Assembly (NCBI GenBank): GCA_017540915.1
Contig: JAFYAD010000224.1
Coordinates: 1-5,151, forward strand
From: Lachnospiraceae bacterium
GTDB taxonomy: Bacteria; Bacillota_A; Clostridia; Lachnospirales; Lachnospiraceae
DNA length: 5,151 bases
Direction: 5' to 3'
How positions within the stretch are numbered: the stretch's first letter is position 1; each line of letters starts with the position of its first letter. The translations under genes and the position numbers were made by a program. Shown here piece by piece: positions 1-5,151 of this stretch. The notes under the pieces were generated by a model that worked only from the letters and a program-made list of their open reading frames with translations, ran no database searches and was not told the origin of the DNA.

Positions 1-447
1 CATACCGTTTTTCCAATTGGTCAGAGCTCCTCTGCCCTTTTCACGCTGCCAGGTTATCCTGTTTCGCAAATGGAAATACCTGTTCAACACACGTTCTATA
101 ACTCCTGAGGATTTCCAGTCACAGCACACGTAGACAGTCGCATTATCCTTTAACAGCGGAAGTACCGCGCTGATCCAGTTTTCCGTGTATTCCTCATACA
201 TTTCATCGGTCTGTTTATGAAATTTGTTTCCCTTGAAATCCTTATCCATATTATAGGGCGGATCGGCTATCACAAGGTCGGCAAAGCTCTCCGGCAGATT
301 TTTCATCACCTCGAAGGTATCACCGATGATGGTCTTATCACATATCTCTTTAACAGAAACCTTTCCATTCACCCGGATGCATCTGTCCAGATAATCCCGC
401 CCCTCTTCTACTGTAATATCTATGGTCTTATTCTTCGGAGATTTCAT
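1..447 (-). CDS. DNA methyltransferase (DPPY-type, N6-adenine or N4-cytosine), 5' part only
   Basis: The reverse strand carries an open frame that continues past the left edge, so only the first 149 residues are visible. Residues 43-69 have the methyltransferase pattern T-I-I-G-D-T-F-E-V then A-D-P-P-Y-N; the catalytic DPPY (motif IV) is at residues 62-65. This is followed by VYVCCDW (about 105-111) and RITWQREKGRGA (130-141), typical of the N6_N4_Mtase (PF01555) group. With DPPY near the N-terminus, the family order predicts the target-recognition region and the AdoMet-binding FxGxG motif in the missing C-terminal part (beta-type order). No restriction gene is visible, so it may be an orphan methyltransferase, but the downstream neighbour is outside the window. 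The start is the ATG at 447-445, with AAAGGA at 458-463 ten bases upstream. The frame is open back to a stop at 523-525 but has no better start except a TTG at 504. The residues coded just before the ATG (KTKDLVV) look like family sequence, so the N-terminus may really begin at 508 through a frameshift. Modification type and target site cannot be read from this part. Confidence 0.85.
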   Translation of the reverse strand, partial: MKSPKNKTIDITVEEGRDYLDRCIRVNGKVSVKEICDKTIIGDTFEVMKNLPESFADLVIADPPYNMDKDFKGNKFHKQTDEMYEEYTENWISAVLPLLKDNATVYVCCDWKSSGVIERVLNRYFHLRNRITWQREKGRGALTNWKNGM

Positions 448-457
448 TACTACAAGA

Positions 458-463
458 TCCTTT
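458..463 (-). promoter_or_regulatory. ribosome binding site candidate for the methyltransferase ATG at 447
   Basis: AAAGGA on the minus strand sits ten bases before the ATG at 447-445. It is an acceptable but not strong Shine-Dalgarno sequence. It is the main argument for starting at 447 rather than through a shift from the frame at 508. Confidence 0.45.
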
Positions 464-466
464 GTC

Positions 467-508
467 TTACCTGCTACTATATTTTCCCTTACTCTGTGTA
501 TCAACCAT
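467..508 (-). other. 13-codon mini-ORF ahead of the methyltransferase; possible frameshifted N-terminus
   Basis: On the minus strand an ATG at 508-506 opens a 13-residue frame, MVDTQSKGKYSSR, ending at TAA 469-467. It lies one frame away from the methyltransferase: skipping one base at the AGG-TAA junction would give KGKYSSR-KTKDLVVMKSPK, a continuous and plausible N-terminus. From memory, related methyltransferases begin with a similar KGKYS..KT.DLVV.KSPK stretch; I could not check this. The ATG has no ribosome binding site, and two stop codons in its frame lie just before it. The start point predicted from the -10 box at 514-519 falls on or next to this ATG, so the message could be leaderless. 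Options are a displaced N-terminus from an indel or base-call error, a programmed +1 frameshift, a regulatory leader peptide, or chance. Confidence 0.4.
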
Positions 509-513
509 GCTTT

Positions 514-542
514 ATTATACGTTTACAAGCATGCAATGACAA
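514..542 (-). promoter_or_regulatory. sigma-70-type promoter for the DNA methyltransferase
   Basis: Read on the minus strand, a -35 box TTGTCA (542-537, one mismatch to TTGACA) is followed by exactly 17 bases and a perfect -10 box TATAAT (519-514). The expected transcription start is near 507-509, about 60 bases ahead of the ATG at 447 and at the ATG of the short 13-codon frame. A short inverted repeat, CATGC (506-510) and GCATG (529-533), flanks the -10 box and could be an operator, though the arms are only 5 bp. Confidence 0.7.
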
Positions 543-566
543 GAGATTTCCAAAAAATATGCCTTC

Positions 567-595
567 TTGAAAAAACACAGCAGTTATGTTAGAGT
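567..595 (+). promoter_or_regulatory. promoter candidate for the glycosyltransferase-PAP2 operon, with overlapping inverted repeat
   Basis: TTGAAA (567-572) and TAGAGT (590-595) are separated by 17 bases, and a TGT just before the -10 (587-589) gives an extended -10 (TGn). The -10 matches the consensus at four of six positions. Transcription would start near 602, leaving about 26 bases of leader before the ATG at 628. This start point would exclude the upstream in-frame ATG at 586. A 5+5 bp inverted repeat, TGTTA (587-591) and TAACA (596-600) around GAGT, covers the -10 and could be a repressor site. The -35 boxes of this promoter and of the leftward promoter are 24 bp apart. Confidence 0.45.
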
Positions 596-615
596 TAACA
601 TCAATATTTACATTT

Positions 616-622
616 AGGGAGG
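616..622 (+). promoter_or_regulatory. strong ribosome binding site that sets the glycosyltransferase start
   Basis: AGGGAGG lies 5 bases before ATG 628 and 8 bases before ATG 631. It decides against the ATG at 586, which lies upstream of the site and has no Shine-Dalgarno sequence. Confidence 0.85.
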
Positions 623-627
623 CGCGG

Positions 628-1707
628 ATGATGACCTGTCCGATCCTGATACCGGCATATGAACCGGACGAAAGACTGATAGACTTACTGGAATCACTGG
701 TAACAGCTGATGCCAGGAACATAATACTGGTAAACGACGGAAGCGGTCCCGATTACGACAGATTATTCGACGAATGCAGACCCTACATAGATAAAATGGG
801 CGGAAAGCTTTTGATCCACGAGGTAAACAAAGGAAAAGGAGCTGCCTTAAAGACAGGATTCGCATACATTCTGGAGGCATATCCGGATGCAGTGGGCTGC
901 GTGACAGCAGACTCGGACGGTCAACATGATACAGACAGCATTAATGCCGTCATCAAAAGTCTTACAGAAAACCCTGACCATCTGATACTGGGTGTCAGAT
1001 CCTTTGACTCCGATGACATTCCCTGGAAGAGCGTATATGGCAACAAGATCACGGCAGGCGTGATGAAATATGTCACAGGCCTTAAGATCTCGGATACTCA
1101 GACCGGTCTTCGTGGAATACCGACAGATTTCATGCGGGAGCTCTTGGATATTAAGGGAAACCGCTTTGAATTTGAGACGGAGATGCTGTTATGCACTATA
1201 GACAAATATCCCATAACGGAGGTTCCGATACCGGCCATCTACGACTCCGTCACAGATCACAAAACACATTTTAACACCTTCAAGGATTCCATCAAAATAT
1301 ACCGCATATTGTGCAGACATTTTATCAGATATACCGCCGCATCCCTGTCCTCTGCGCTCCTGGACATAATACTGTTTGCGGTCTTCTGCAGGCTCTTCGG
1401 CAGAATGACACTCTATGTGGAAGTATCCACCGTAGCCGCAAGGCTTATCTCGGGCACTTACAATTATATCATAAATCATATATTTGTCTTTAACAGCAAG
1501 AACAAAAAATCCCGGACTGCCGTAAAATACTTTATACTGGCTGTCATTCAGATGGGACTTAGCGCCGGCATAACCGGAGCTCTTGTACGACTTATCGCAA
1601 TAGTTCCCGAGATCATCATAAAGATGGTAACAGATACTGTTCTATTCATTCTGAGCTTTAAGATACAGCAAAAATATGTTTTCGGGAAAAATAAAAGCGG
1701 GGAGTAA
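628..1707 (+). CDS. GT2 glycosyltransferase fused to a GtrA-family membrane domain
   Basis: This 359-residue protein has two parts. Residues about 5-225 form a family 2 glycosyltransferase of the dolichyl/polyprenyl-phosphate sugar synthase type. The nucleotide-sugar pocket starts with PILIPAYEP (5-13) and VNDGSG (35-40). NKGKGAALKTG (67-77) follows, then the metal-binding ADSDGQHD (94-101), GVRSFD (122-127) and SDTQTGLRG (155-163). HKTHFNTFKDSIKIYR (211-226) is the usual end of this domain. Residues about 231-355 form a GtrA-like domain with about four membrane helices, starting HFIRYTAASLSSALLD. Known relatives transfer a sugar from UDP or GDP to undecaprenyl phosphate on the inner membrane face, and GtrA proteins are thought to help flip the lipid-linked sugar for glycosylation of wall polymers. 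The sugar cannot be told from sequence. The start is ATG 628 (or 631) because of the ribosome site at 616-622; the frame extends to an ATG at 586, which lacks a ribosome site. It is the first gene of an operon with the PAP2 gene, whose ATG follows the stop by 6 bases. Confidence 0.9.
   Translation: MMTCPILIPAYEPDERLIDLLESLVTADARNIILVNDGSGPDYDRLFDECRPYIDKMGGKLLIHEVNKGKGAALKTGFAYILEAYPDAVGCVTADSDGQHDTDSINAVIKSLTENPDHLILGVRSFDSDDIPWKSVYGNKITAGVMKYVTGLKISDTQTGLRGIPTDFMRELLDIKGNRFEFETEMLLCTIDKYPITEVPIPAIYDSVTDHKTHFNTFKDSIKIYRILCRHFIRYTAASLSSALLDIILFAVFCRLFGRMTLYVEVSTVAARLISGTYNYIINHIFVFNSKNKKSRTAVKYFILAVIQMGLSAGITGALVRLIAIVPEIIIKMVTDTVLFILSFKIQQKYVFGKNKSGE
1699..1704 (+). promoter_or_regulatory. 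ribosome binding site of the PAP2 gene, inside the end of the glycosyltransferase gene
   Basis: GGGGAG at 1699-1704 lies nine bases before ATG 1714 and directly precedes the glycosyltransferase stop (TAA 1705-1707). The arrangement favours coupled translation of the two genes. Confidence 0.65.
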
Positions 1708-1713
1708 GATAAG

Positions 1714-2277
1714 ATGCAGGCATTATATGAACTTGATTCGAATATCCTGTTATGGATCCAGAATAACATAAGGATCGAATTTTTGAACACACCGGTAAAA
1801 CTCATCACAAGCCTTGCAAACTACGGCTTATTATGGATAATACTGACCGTATTATTTTTGTTTATACCAAAATACCGGCTTACAGGTCTTATGAGCGCAG
1901 CTGCCATGATCGTAAACAGTCTCGCTGTAAATGTCCTGATAAAACATATAGTAGCCCGCACCAGACCTTATGAGGTGATAGAGACTCTTACGATACTGAT
2001 AGAAAGACAGCCTGACACTTCCTTTCCATCCGGACATGCCTCCGTATCCTTTGCAGCAGCCGTCGTATTATTCCGGAACTGCGATAAAAGGATCGGCATC
2101 ACCGCCCTCATACTGGCATCTCTCATCGCTCTAAGCCGCTTATACGTCGGCGTTCACTACCCTTCCGATGTTATCTGTGGAGTCATAGCGGGAATCCTGT
2201 GCGGACTCGCCGGAGAATTCATCGTAAAGAAACTGCAGCCTGTGCTTCATGAGAAGTTCAGTAAAAATGCAGACTGA
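1714..2277 (+). CDS. PAP2-family membrane lipid phosphatase (undecaprenyl-diphosphatase-like)
   Basis: The 187-residue protein has all three motifs of the PAP2 acid phosphatase superfamily. KHIVARTRP (K77 to R84-P85) matches KX6RP; SFPSGHAS contains PSGH at 105-108; SRLYVGVHYPSD (141-152) matches SRX5HX3D, with H108 and H148 as the expected catalytic pair and D152 supporting H148. Hydrophobic segments at about 35-52, 57-77, 110-121, 127-143 and 153-172 fit an integral membrane enzyme with its active site near the outer face. The length suits BcrC/YbjG-type undecaprenyl pyrophosphate phosphatases, which regenerate carrier lipid; phosphatidylglycerophosphate or other lipid phosphatase activity is also possible. 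It follows the GT2-GtrA gene in one operon, so recycling of the polyprenyl carrier used by that enzyme is a reasonable inference. The stop is only 7 bases from the end of the convergent cyclase gene, and no clear terminator follows it. Confidence 0.9.
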   Translation: MQALYELDSNILLWIQNNIRIEFLNTPVKLITSLANYGLLWIILTVLFLFIPKYRLTGLMSAAAMIVNSLAVNVLIKHIVARTRPYEVIETLTILIERQPDTSFPSGHASVSFAAAVVLFRNCDKRIGITALILASLIALSRLYVGVHYPSDVICGVIAGILCGLAGEFIVKKLQPVLHEKFSKNAD

Positions 2278-2284
2278 TCTAATG

Positions 2285-3730
2285 TCATCTGTAACTTCCG
2301 AATTTCTTTTTGTAGATCTCTTTCTTGGCGTACATATCATCATCAGCCCGTTTGAATACAGCACTGACGGCGTCTCCTGCTCCGTCGCATACCGCAATGC
2401 CGACAGATGCCGAATACCTCTCGTGTTCAGGTCTGTCAGTCATGGCATTGGTCTTTTCAAATTCAGTCTCTACTCCTGCCATCAAAGTATCACGGTTGGC
2501 AAAATCGTCATTTTTTAATACAGCCACAAACTCATCGCCGCCGATCCTGAATACGGGCGAATGCTTGAATATGTTACAGATTATACTGCAGCATCCCCTG
2601 ATATAATCATCTCCGCACTCATGCCCTAAGGTATCATTTACCTTCTTAAGGTTGTTGATATCCGCCATCACAATGGCAAAGGCCGTATCTCCCTGCAGAC
2701 GATCTGCCTCAAGCTTTTCGATCATCTCGTTGAATGAGGCCTTATTGCCGACACCGGTCAGGGCATCCTTATATGCAGTCTTACTGATCTGTCCCAGCTT
2801 TTCCTCTGTATCTTCCATGTCATGTTTGACACGGGTGAGATTGGTCATATAGAACATGCTCTCCTTCATGGACAGAAGATACATGTGATAAAGCTCTTCT
2901 ATCTCATCACCGGACAGAATATTAAGTTCCTCCAGTGAACTCACATTATAAATCCTGTCATTCTCATTCTCATACTTGAAATTCGAGGCACAATCTATAA
3001 TGCGGTTTATGGGGCCTGTGACAACATGACGTATGAACCGTGAATAGAACAGTATAAAAAACAGCGACATCAATACCAGCACCAGCAGGATGACCAGCAT
3101 GAAACGGAAATTCTGTTCATGAAGATAGTCCATGGAAAAATCGACACAAACATGGTACTGATATTTTCCTTTGCTGTCAAAAACAGGACGCACATAAGTC
3201 AATAACTGGCTATCCCCAAGTTTATACTCTATAGGCGGGATCCCTTCCCCTGCACAGAGCCGGTCTTTATACGGCATGTACGCCTTATCAAGTTCATATA
3301 CACTGCCATAGTCAACTTCGTCTTCATCGCCTTCCCTGTCCAGATCAAAGAGTACAAGCCCGCCTTCATCAGTAAACCGGTAAACATACATGTAGATGAC
3401 ATCAGGATAATTATTCATAAGCTGTGTAAGTCCATCAACAGCCGTACGATATTCCTCCATTCCAAAGCCACGCTCGAGATAATCGTCCGCAAGCTCAGGA
3501 TCCACAACATATGTCATGAGCTTTGTGGCACCCTCTGCCAGTCTGATGTACTGATCCACCCTGCTGCGGTGAAAACGTATAGATACCACACCCATTACTG
3601 CCAGCACCATAAATGCCAACCCTGACACAAAGAACAAAGGTATCCTGACAGACAGGGATTTCCTGCGGCTACCGTTCCACGTGTTGGCTTCTATGTGATT
3701 CTTATGCTTTTTGCTCTTATTAAACATCAC
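2285..3730 (-). CDS. membrane-bound diguanylate cyclase (sensor-HAMP-GGDEF)
   Basis: This 481-residue protein should make cyclic di-GMP from two GTP. Order: a basic cytoplasmic N-terminus (1-29), a membrane helix (about 30-50), an external sensor region (about 51-208) with a PDC/Cache-like look and an acidic patch DREGDEDEVD (131-140), a second helix (about 209-229), a HAMP-like segment (about 230-290; P240), a charged linker, and a GGDEF domain (about 319-481). The domain opens with YKDALTGVGNK (320-330). It has the metal and substrate residues of ADINNLKKVND (356-366; D357, N365, D366), the active-site loop GGDEF intact at 397-401, and a late SVGIAV segment (442-447). The product-inhibition site RxxD, expected at 388-391, reads FKHS, so feedback inhibition at a primary I-site is unlikely. 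The ligand of the sensor is unknown. The start is GTG 3730-3728 or the adjoining ATG 3727; AGGG at 3741-3744 is ten bases before the GTG and thirteen before the ATG. It has its own promoter and seems to be a single-gene unit. Confidence 0.92.
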   Translation of the reverse strand: MMFNKSKKHKNHIEANTWNGSRRKSLSVRIPLFFVSGLAFMVLAVMGVVSIRFHRSRVDQYIRLAEGATKLMTYVVDPELADDYLERGFGMEEYRTAVDGLTQLMNNYPDVIYMYVYRFTDEGGLVLFDLDREGDEDEVDYGSVYELDKAYMPYKDRLCAGEGIPPIEYKLGDSQLLTYVRPVFDSKGKYQYHVCVDFSMDYLHEQNFRFMLVILLVLVLMSLFFILFYSRFIRHVVTGPINRIIDCASNFKYENENDRIYNVSSLEELNILSGDEIEELYHMYLLSMKESMFYMTNLTRVKHDMEDTEEKLGQISKTAYKDALTGVGNKASFNEMIEKLEADRLQGDTAFAIVMADINNLKKVNDTLGHECGDDYIRGCCSIICNIFKHSPVFRIGGDEFVAVLKNDDFANRDTLMAGVETEFEKTNAMTDRPEHERYSASVGIAVCDGAGDAVSAVFKRADDDMYAKKEIYKKKFGSYR

Positions 3731-3776
3731 TGAAAATCTGCCCTGCTTTCAATAATGGTGTAATGAATGTAACTGT

Positions 3777-3805
3777 ATTTTAACACTTATCCGTACATAT
3801 ATCAA
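3777..3805 (-). promoter_or_regulatory. extended -10 sigma-70-type promoter for the diguanylate cyclase
   Basis: On the minus strand TTGATA (3805-3800) and TAAAAT (3782-3777) are separated by 17 bases, each with one mismatch to consensus. TGT directly before the -10 makes it an extended -10. The predicted start is near 3770, giving a leader of about 40 bases, too short for a cyclic di-GMP riboswitch. Confidence 0.7.
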
Positions 3806-3876
3806 TCTTGTATATAAAGATTCAAGGGTCAAAAGTTGATCCCACTGCAAGCGGTACCCTCTATGACGAATACGTC
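3806..3876. other. Intergenic stretch after the rRNA methyltransferase, with short inverted repeats
   Basis: Between the cyclase promoter and the stop of the RsmF-like gene lie about 70 bases holding two weak hairpins. GACG-AATA-CGTC (3865-3876) touches the stop codon, and an imperfect GGGTCAA/TTGATCCC stem with one bulged base lies at 3826-3843. Neither is followed on the minus strand by a proper run of T, so a Rho-independent terminator is not well supported, although the second hairpin followed by a T/A-rich stretch might stop some transcription. No small gene is supported here. Confidence 0.35.
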
Positions 3877-5151
3877 CTATCTTCTAAGCCCCTTCGGATA
3901 ATGGTTTTTGATCACTCCCCCGCCGGCTTTTCCCCATCCCAGGGGAAGACCCTTATATGTCACGGGAATCCATCCCTTAAGCTCTGCTGCACACTGATAC
4001 GTGTTTCCTGTCAAAAAGATCTCCGGATCTTCTGTTTCAAAGGATTTTTCAAGCTCCTTGTCAGTCAATGCCATGGCATAAGCATGTGCAGGTTCAAACC
4101 TGTCTTTTTTGAAAACGCCAAGCTCCGTTCCGTATCTTATAACCTTAAGTCCGTCCGTTGCCGGAACGCCCTCAGGCAGAAGCCACAGGGTATCACCTGT
4201 CATCTTAAGCCGTTCGATGGGATAATCAGAAAGATCCATATCTTCTTCTCCACCGATAAAATCTGCGAATATCTTATATCGATCAGCGGAAACTGCCGTT
4301 CCGTGTTCCGTTTTTTTGTCTTTCTTTTTATTCCTGCGTCCATCCTGAGAACGGTGTTCCTGAATGTTTCCTATCTTCCGATCCTCTGCGCCATCATCAA
4401 AACTGAAACCGCTGCCGGCGCCACTGCTGTCACGTACAAGCCTTGCCATGAAATGTCCCTCTCCCTTTTGGATATGGGGCCAGATACGGTATATTCCGGG
4501 ATTGTCTCCGCAGAAAGTCTCTTCCCCGCATATGTTATGAGACAATCCTGATACAAACACCGGATCATCGCTTGGATACATCCTCATAAAGGGATACTTG
4601 TCCAATATATATTTTATGATATATTCATCTTCCTCCGGCGCAAAGGTGCAGGTAGAATACACTAGTACACCGCCCTCTGCCAGCATCATAACCGCAGCAT
4701 CCACTATGGTTTTGGAACGTTCCGCGCACATCCTGACATTGTCCGCGGACCAGTTTGAAACAGCCGCTTCCTCTTTTTTGAACATACCCTCTCCGCTGCA
4801 GGGCGAGTCCACCAGTATCCTGTCAAAAAATCCCGGAAAAACCTTTGCCAGCTCATCCGGAGCGTTATTGGTCACAATGCAGTTTTTAATGCCCATGCGC
4901 TCCACATTGCGGCTTAGAATTTTCGCCCTGACACTGTCAATCTCGGAGCTGACCAAAAGACCTTCGCCTCTCATCTGCCCCGCAATATGCGTAGTCTTTC
5001 CGCCGGGTGCTGCGCACATATCCAGCACCCGTTCTCCCGGCTTTGCGTCCAGCAGGGTTCCCACAGCCATGGCCGATGGCTCCTGAATATAATATGCCCC
5101 CGCCTCATGGAGAGCATCTTTTCCGGGGCGGCTGTCCCCATCGTAATAGAA
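3877..5151 (-). CDS. rsmF: RsmF-like 16S rRNA m5C methyltransferase (NOL1/NOP2/Sun family), N-terminus off the window
   Basis: The frame enters from the right edge with FYYDGDSRPGKDALHEAGAYY then IQEPSAM, the usual lead-in to the catalytic domain, so the ATG at 5070 is internal. About 75-80 N-terminal residues are missing by comparison with relatives; 424 are visible. Counting from the edge, the AdoMet-binding motif is VLDMCAAPGGKT (42-53), motif IV is DSPCSGEGMF (115-124) with conserved Cys 118, and motif VI is YSTCTFAPEEDE (165-176) with Cys 168, the nucleophile by family precedent. The last 95 or so residues match the RsmF-type PUA-like RNA-binding region: the end LGWGKAGGGVIKNHYPKGLRR (404-424) is characteristic. 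Between the two domains is a hydrophilic, lysine-rich linker (about 239-285). E. coli RsmF makes m5C1407 in 16S rRNA; in Firmicutes the exact cytosines can differ, so the target is inferred. Stop is TAG at 3879-3877. The cyclase lies downstream on the same strand, 146 bases away and with its own promoter. Confidence 0.9.
   Translation of the reverse strand, partial: FYYDGDSRPGKDALHEAGAYYIQEPSAMAVGTLLDAKPGERVLDMCAAPGGKTTHIAGQMRGEGLLVSSEIDSVRAKILSRNVERMGIKNCIVTNNAPDELAKVFPGFFDRILVDSPCSGEGMFKKEEAAVSNWSADNVRMCAERSKTIVDAAVMMLAEGGVLVYSTCTFAPEEDEYIIKYILDKYPFMRMYPSDDPVFVSGLSHNICGEETFCGDNPGIYRIWPHIQKGEGHFMARLVRDSSGAGSGFSFDDGAEDRKIGNIQEHRSQDGRRNKKKDKKTEHGTAVSADRYKIFADFIGGEEDMDLSDYPIERLKMTGDTLWLLPEGVPATDGLKVIRYGTELGVFKKDRFEPAHAYAMALTDKELEKSFETEDPEIFLTGNTYQCAAELKGWIPVTYKGLPLGWGKAGGGVIKNHYPKGLRR

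Noticed and set aside
217..570. Plus-strand open frame of 117 residues over the methyltransferase
   Set aside because: It lies antisense to a minus-strand frame with clear DPPY methyltransferase motifs, has no ribosome site or recognisable domain, and is a shadow.
586..627. Extension of the glycosyltransferase to the ATG at 586
   Set aside because: No ribosome site precedes it, it overlaps the predicted promoter, and the strong AGGGAGG at 616-622 serves the ATG at 628 or 631.
2253..2313. Rho-independent terminator after the PAP2 gene
   Set aside because: Only a 6 bp GAAGTT/AACTTC stem with a long loop (and an inner TCAGT/ACTGA) precedes TTTCTTTTTG; this is too weak, and the bases also encode the cyclase C-terminus.
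3731..3770. Cyclic di-GMP riboswitch in the cyclase leader
   Set aside because: The predicted leader is about 40 bases, much shorter than a GEMM aptamer, and no matching conserved core was seen.
3785..3811. Repeat TATATACA / TATATGTA around the cyclase -35 box as an operator
   Set aside because: It is an imperfect direct match in very AT-rich sequence and is expected by chance.
3808..4551. Plus-strand open frame of 247 residues across the intergenic region and the RsmF-like gene
   Set aside because: Most of it is antisense to the RsmF PUA-like domain, the sequence is Cys/Phe-rich without domain features, and no ribosome site precedes the ATG.
4598..5086. Plus-strand open frame of 162 residues opposite the RsmF catalytic domain
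   Set aside because: It is antisense to well-conserved methyltransferase motifs, and its Ser/Thr-rich make-up is what the complement of that sequence would give.

Overview
The window is a chromosomal stretch that looks like a Gram-positive anaerobe of the Clostridia, most likely Lachnospiraceae-like. The basis is moderate GC content, good GGAGG-type ribosome sites, AT-rich sigma-70-type promoters and the style of the proteins, especially an RsmF-type rRNA methyltransferase with a C-terminal PUA-like domain and a membrane GGDEF protein. The taxonomic call is inference; no rRNA or marker gene is present. There is no CRISPR array, tRNA, rRNA, transposase or phage gene in the window.

Layout. (1) Positions 1-447, minus strand: the N-terminal part of a DPPY-type DNA methyltransferase that runs off the left edge. 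(2) Positions 448-627: a divergent promoter region with a strong-looking promoter facing left (514-542) and a plausible one facing right (567-595). A short 13-codon reading frame (467-508, minus) precedes the methyltransferase and may be its displaced true N-terminus. (3) Positions 628-2277, plus strand: a two-gene operon of a GT2 glycosyltransferase fused to a GtrA membrane domain, followed 6 nt later by a PAP2-type lipid phosphatase. (4) Positions 2285-3730, minus strand: a membrane-bound diguanylate cyclase with an external sensor, HAMP-like linker and intact GGDEF motif, convergent with the PAP2 gene at 7 nt. (5) Positions 3731-3876: intergenic, with a very good extended -10 promoter for the cyclase and a region of imperfect inverted repeats. 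(6) Positions 3877-5151, minus strand: an RsmF-like rRNA m5C methyltransferase lacking its N-terminus, which lies beyond the right edge.

How the parts fit. The plus-strand pair makes sense as a polyprenyl-phosphate sugar module: the GT2 domain would charge undecaprenyl phosphate with a sugar, the GtrA domain would help present or flip it, and the PAP2 enzyme would return undecaprenyl pyrophosphate to the monophosphate pool or remove a phosphate from a related lipid. The cyclase, methyltransferase and RsmF genes appear to be independent neighbours with their own signals. The most interesting point is the 5' end of the DNA methyltransferase, where promoter, short frame, stop codon and main frame are arranged so that a leaderless mini-ORF, a +1 frameshift or a simple indel are all possible. 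I did not find convincing evidence of a wholly new system.
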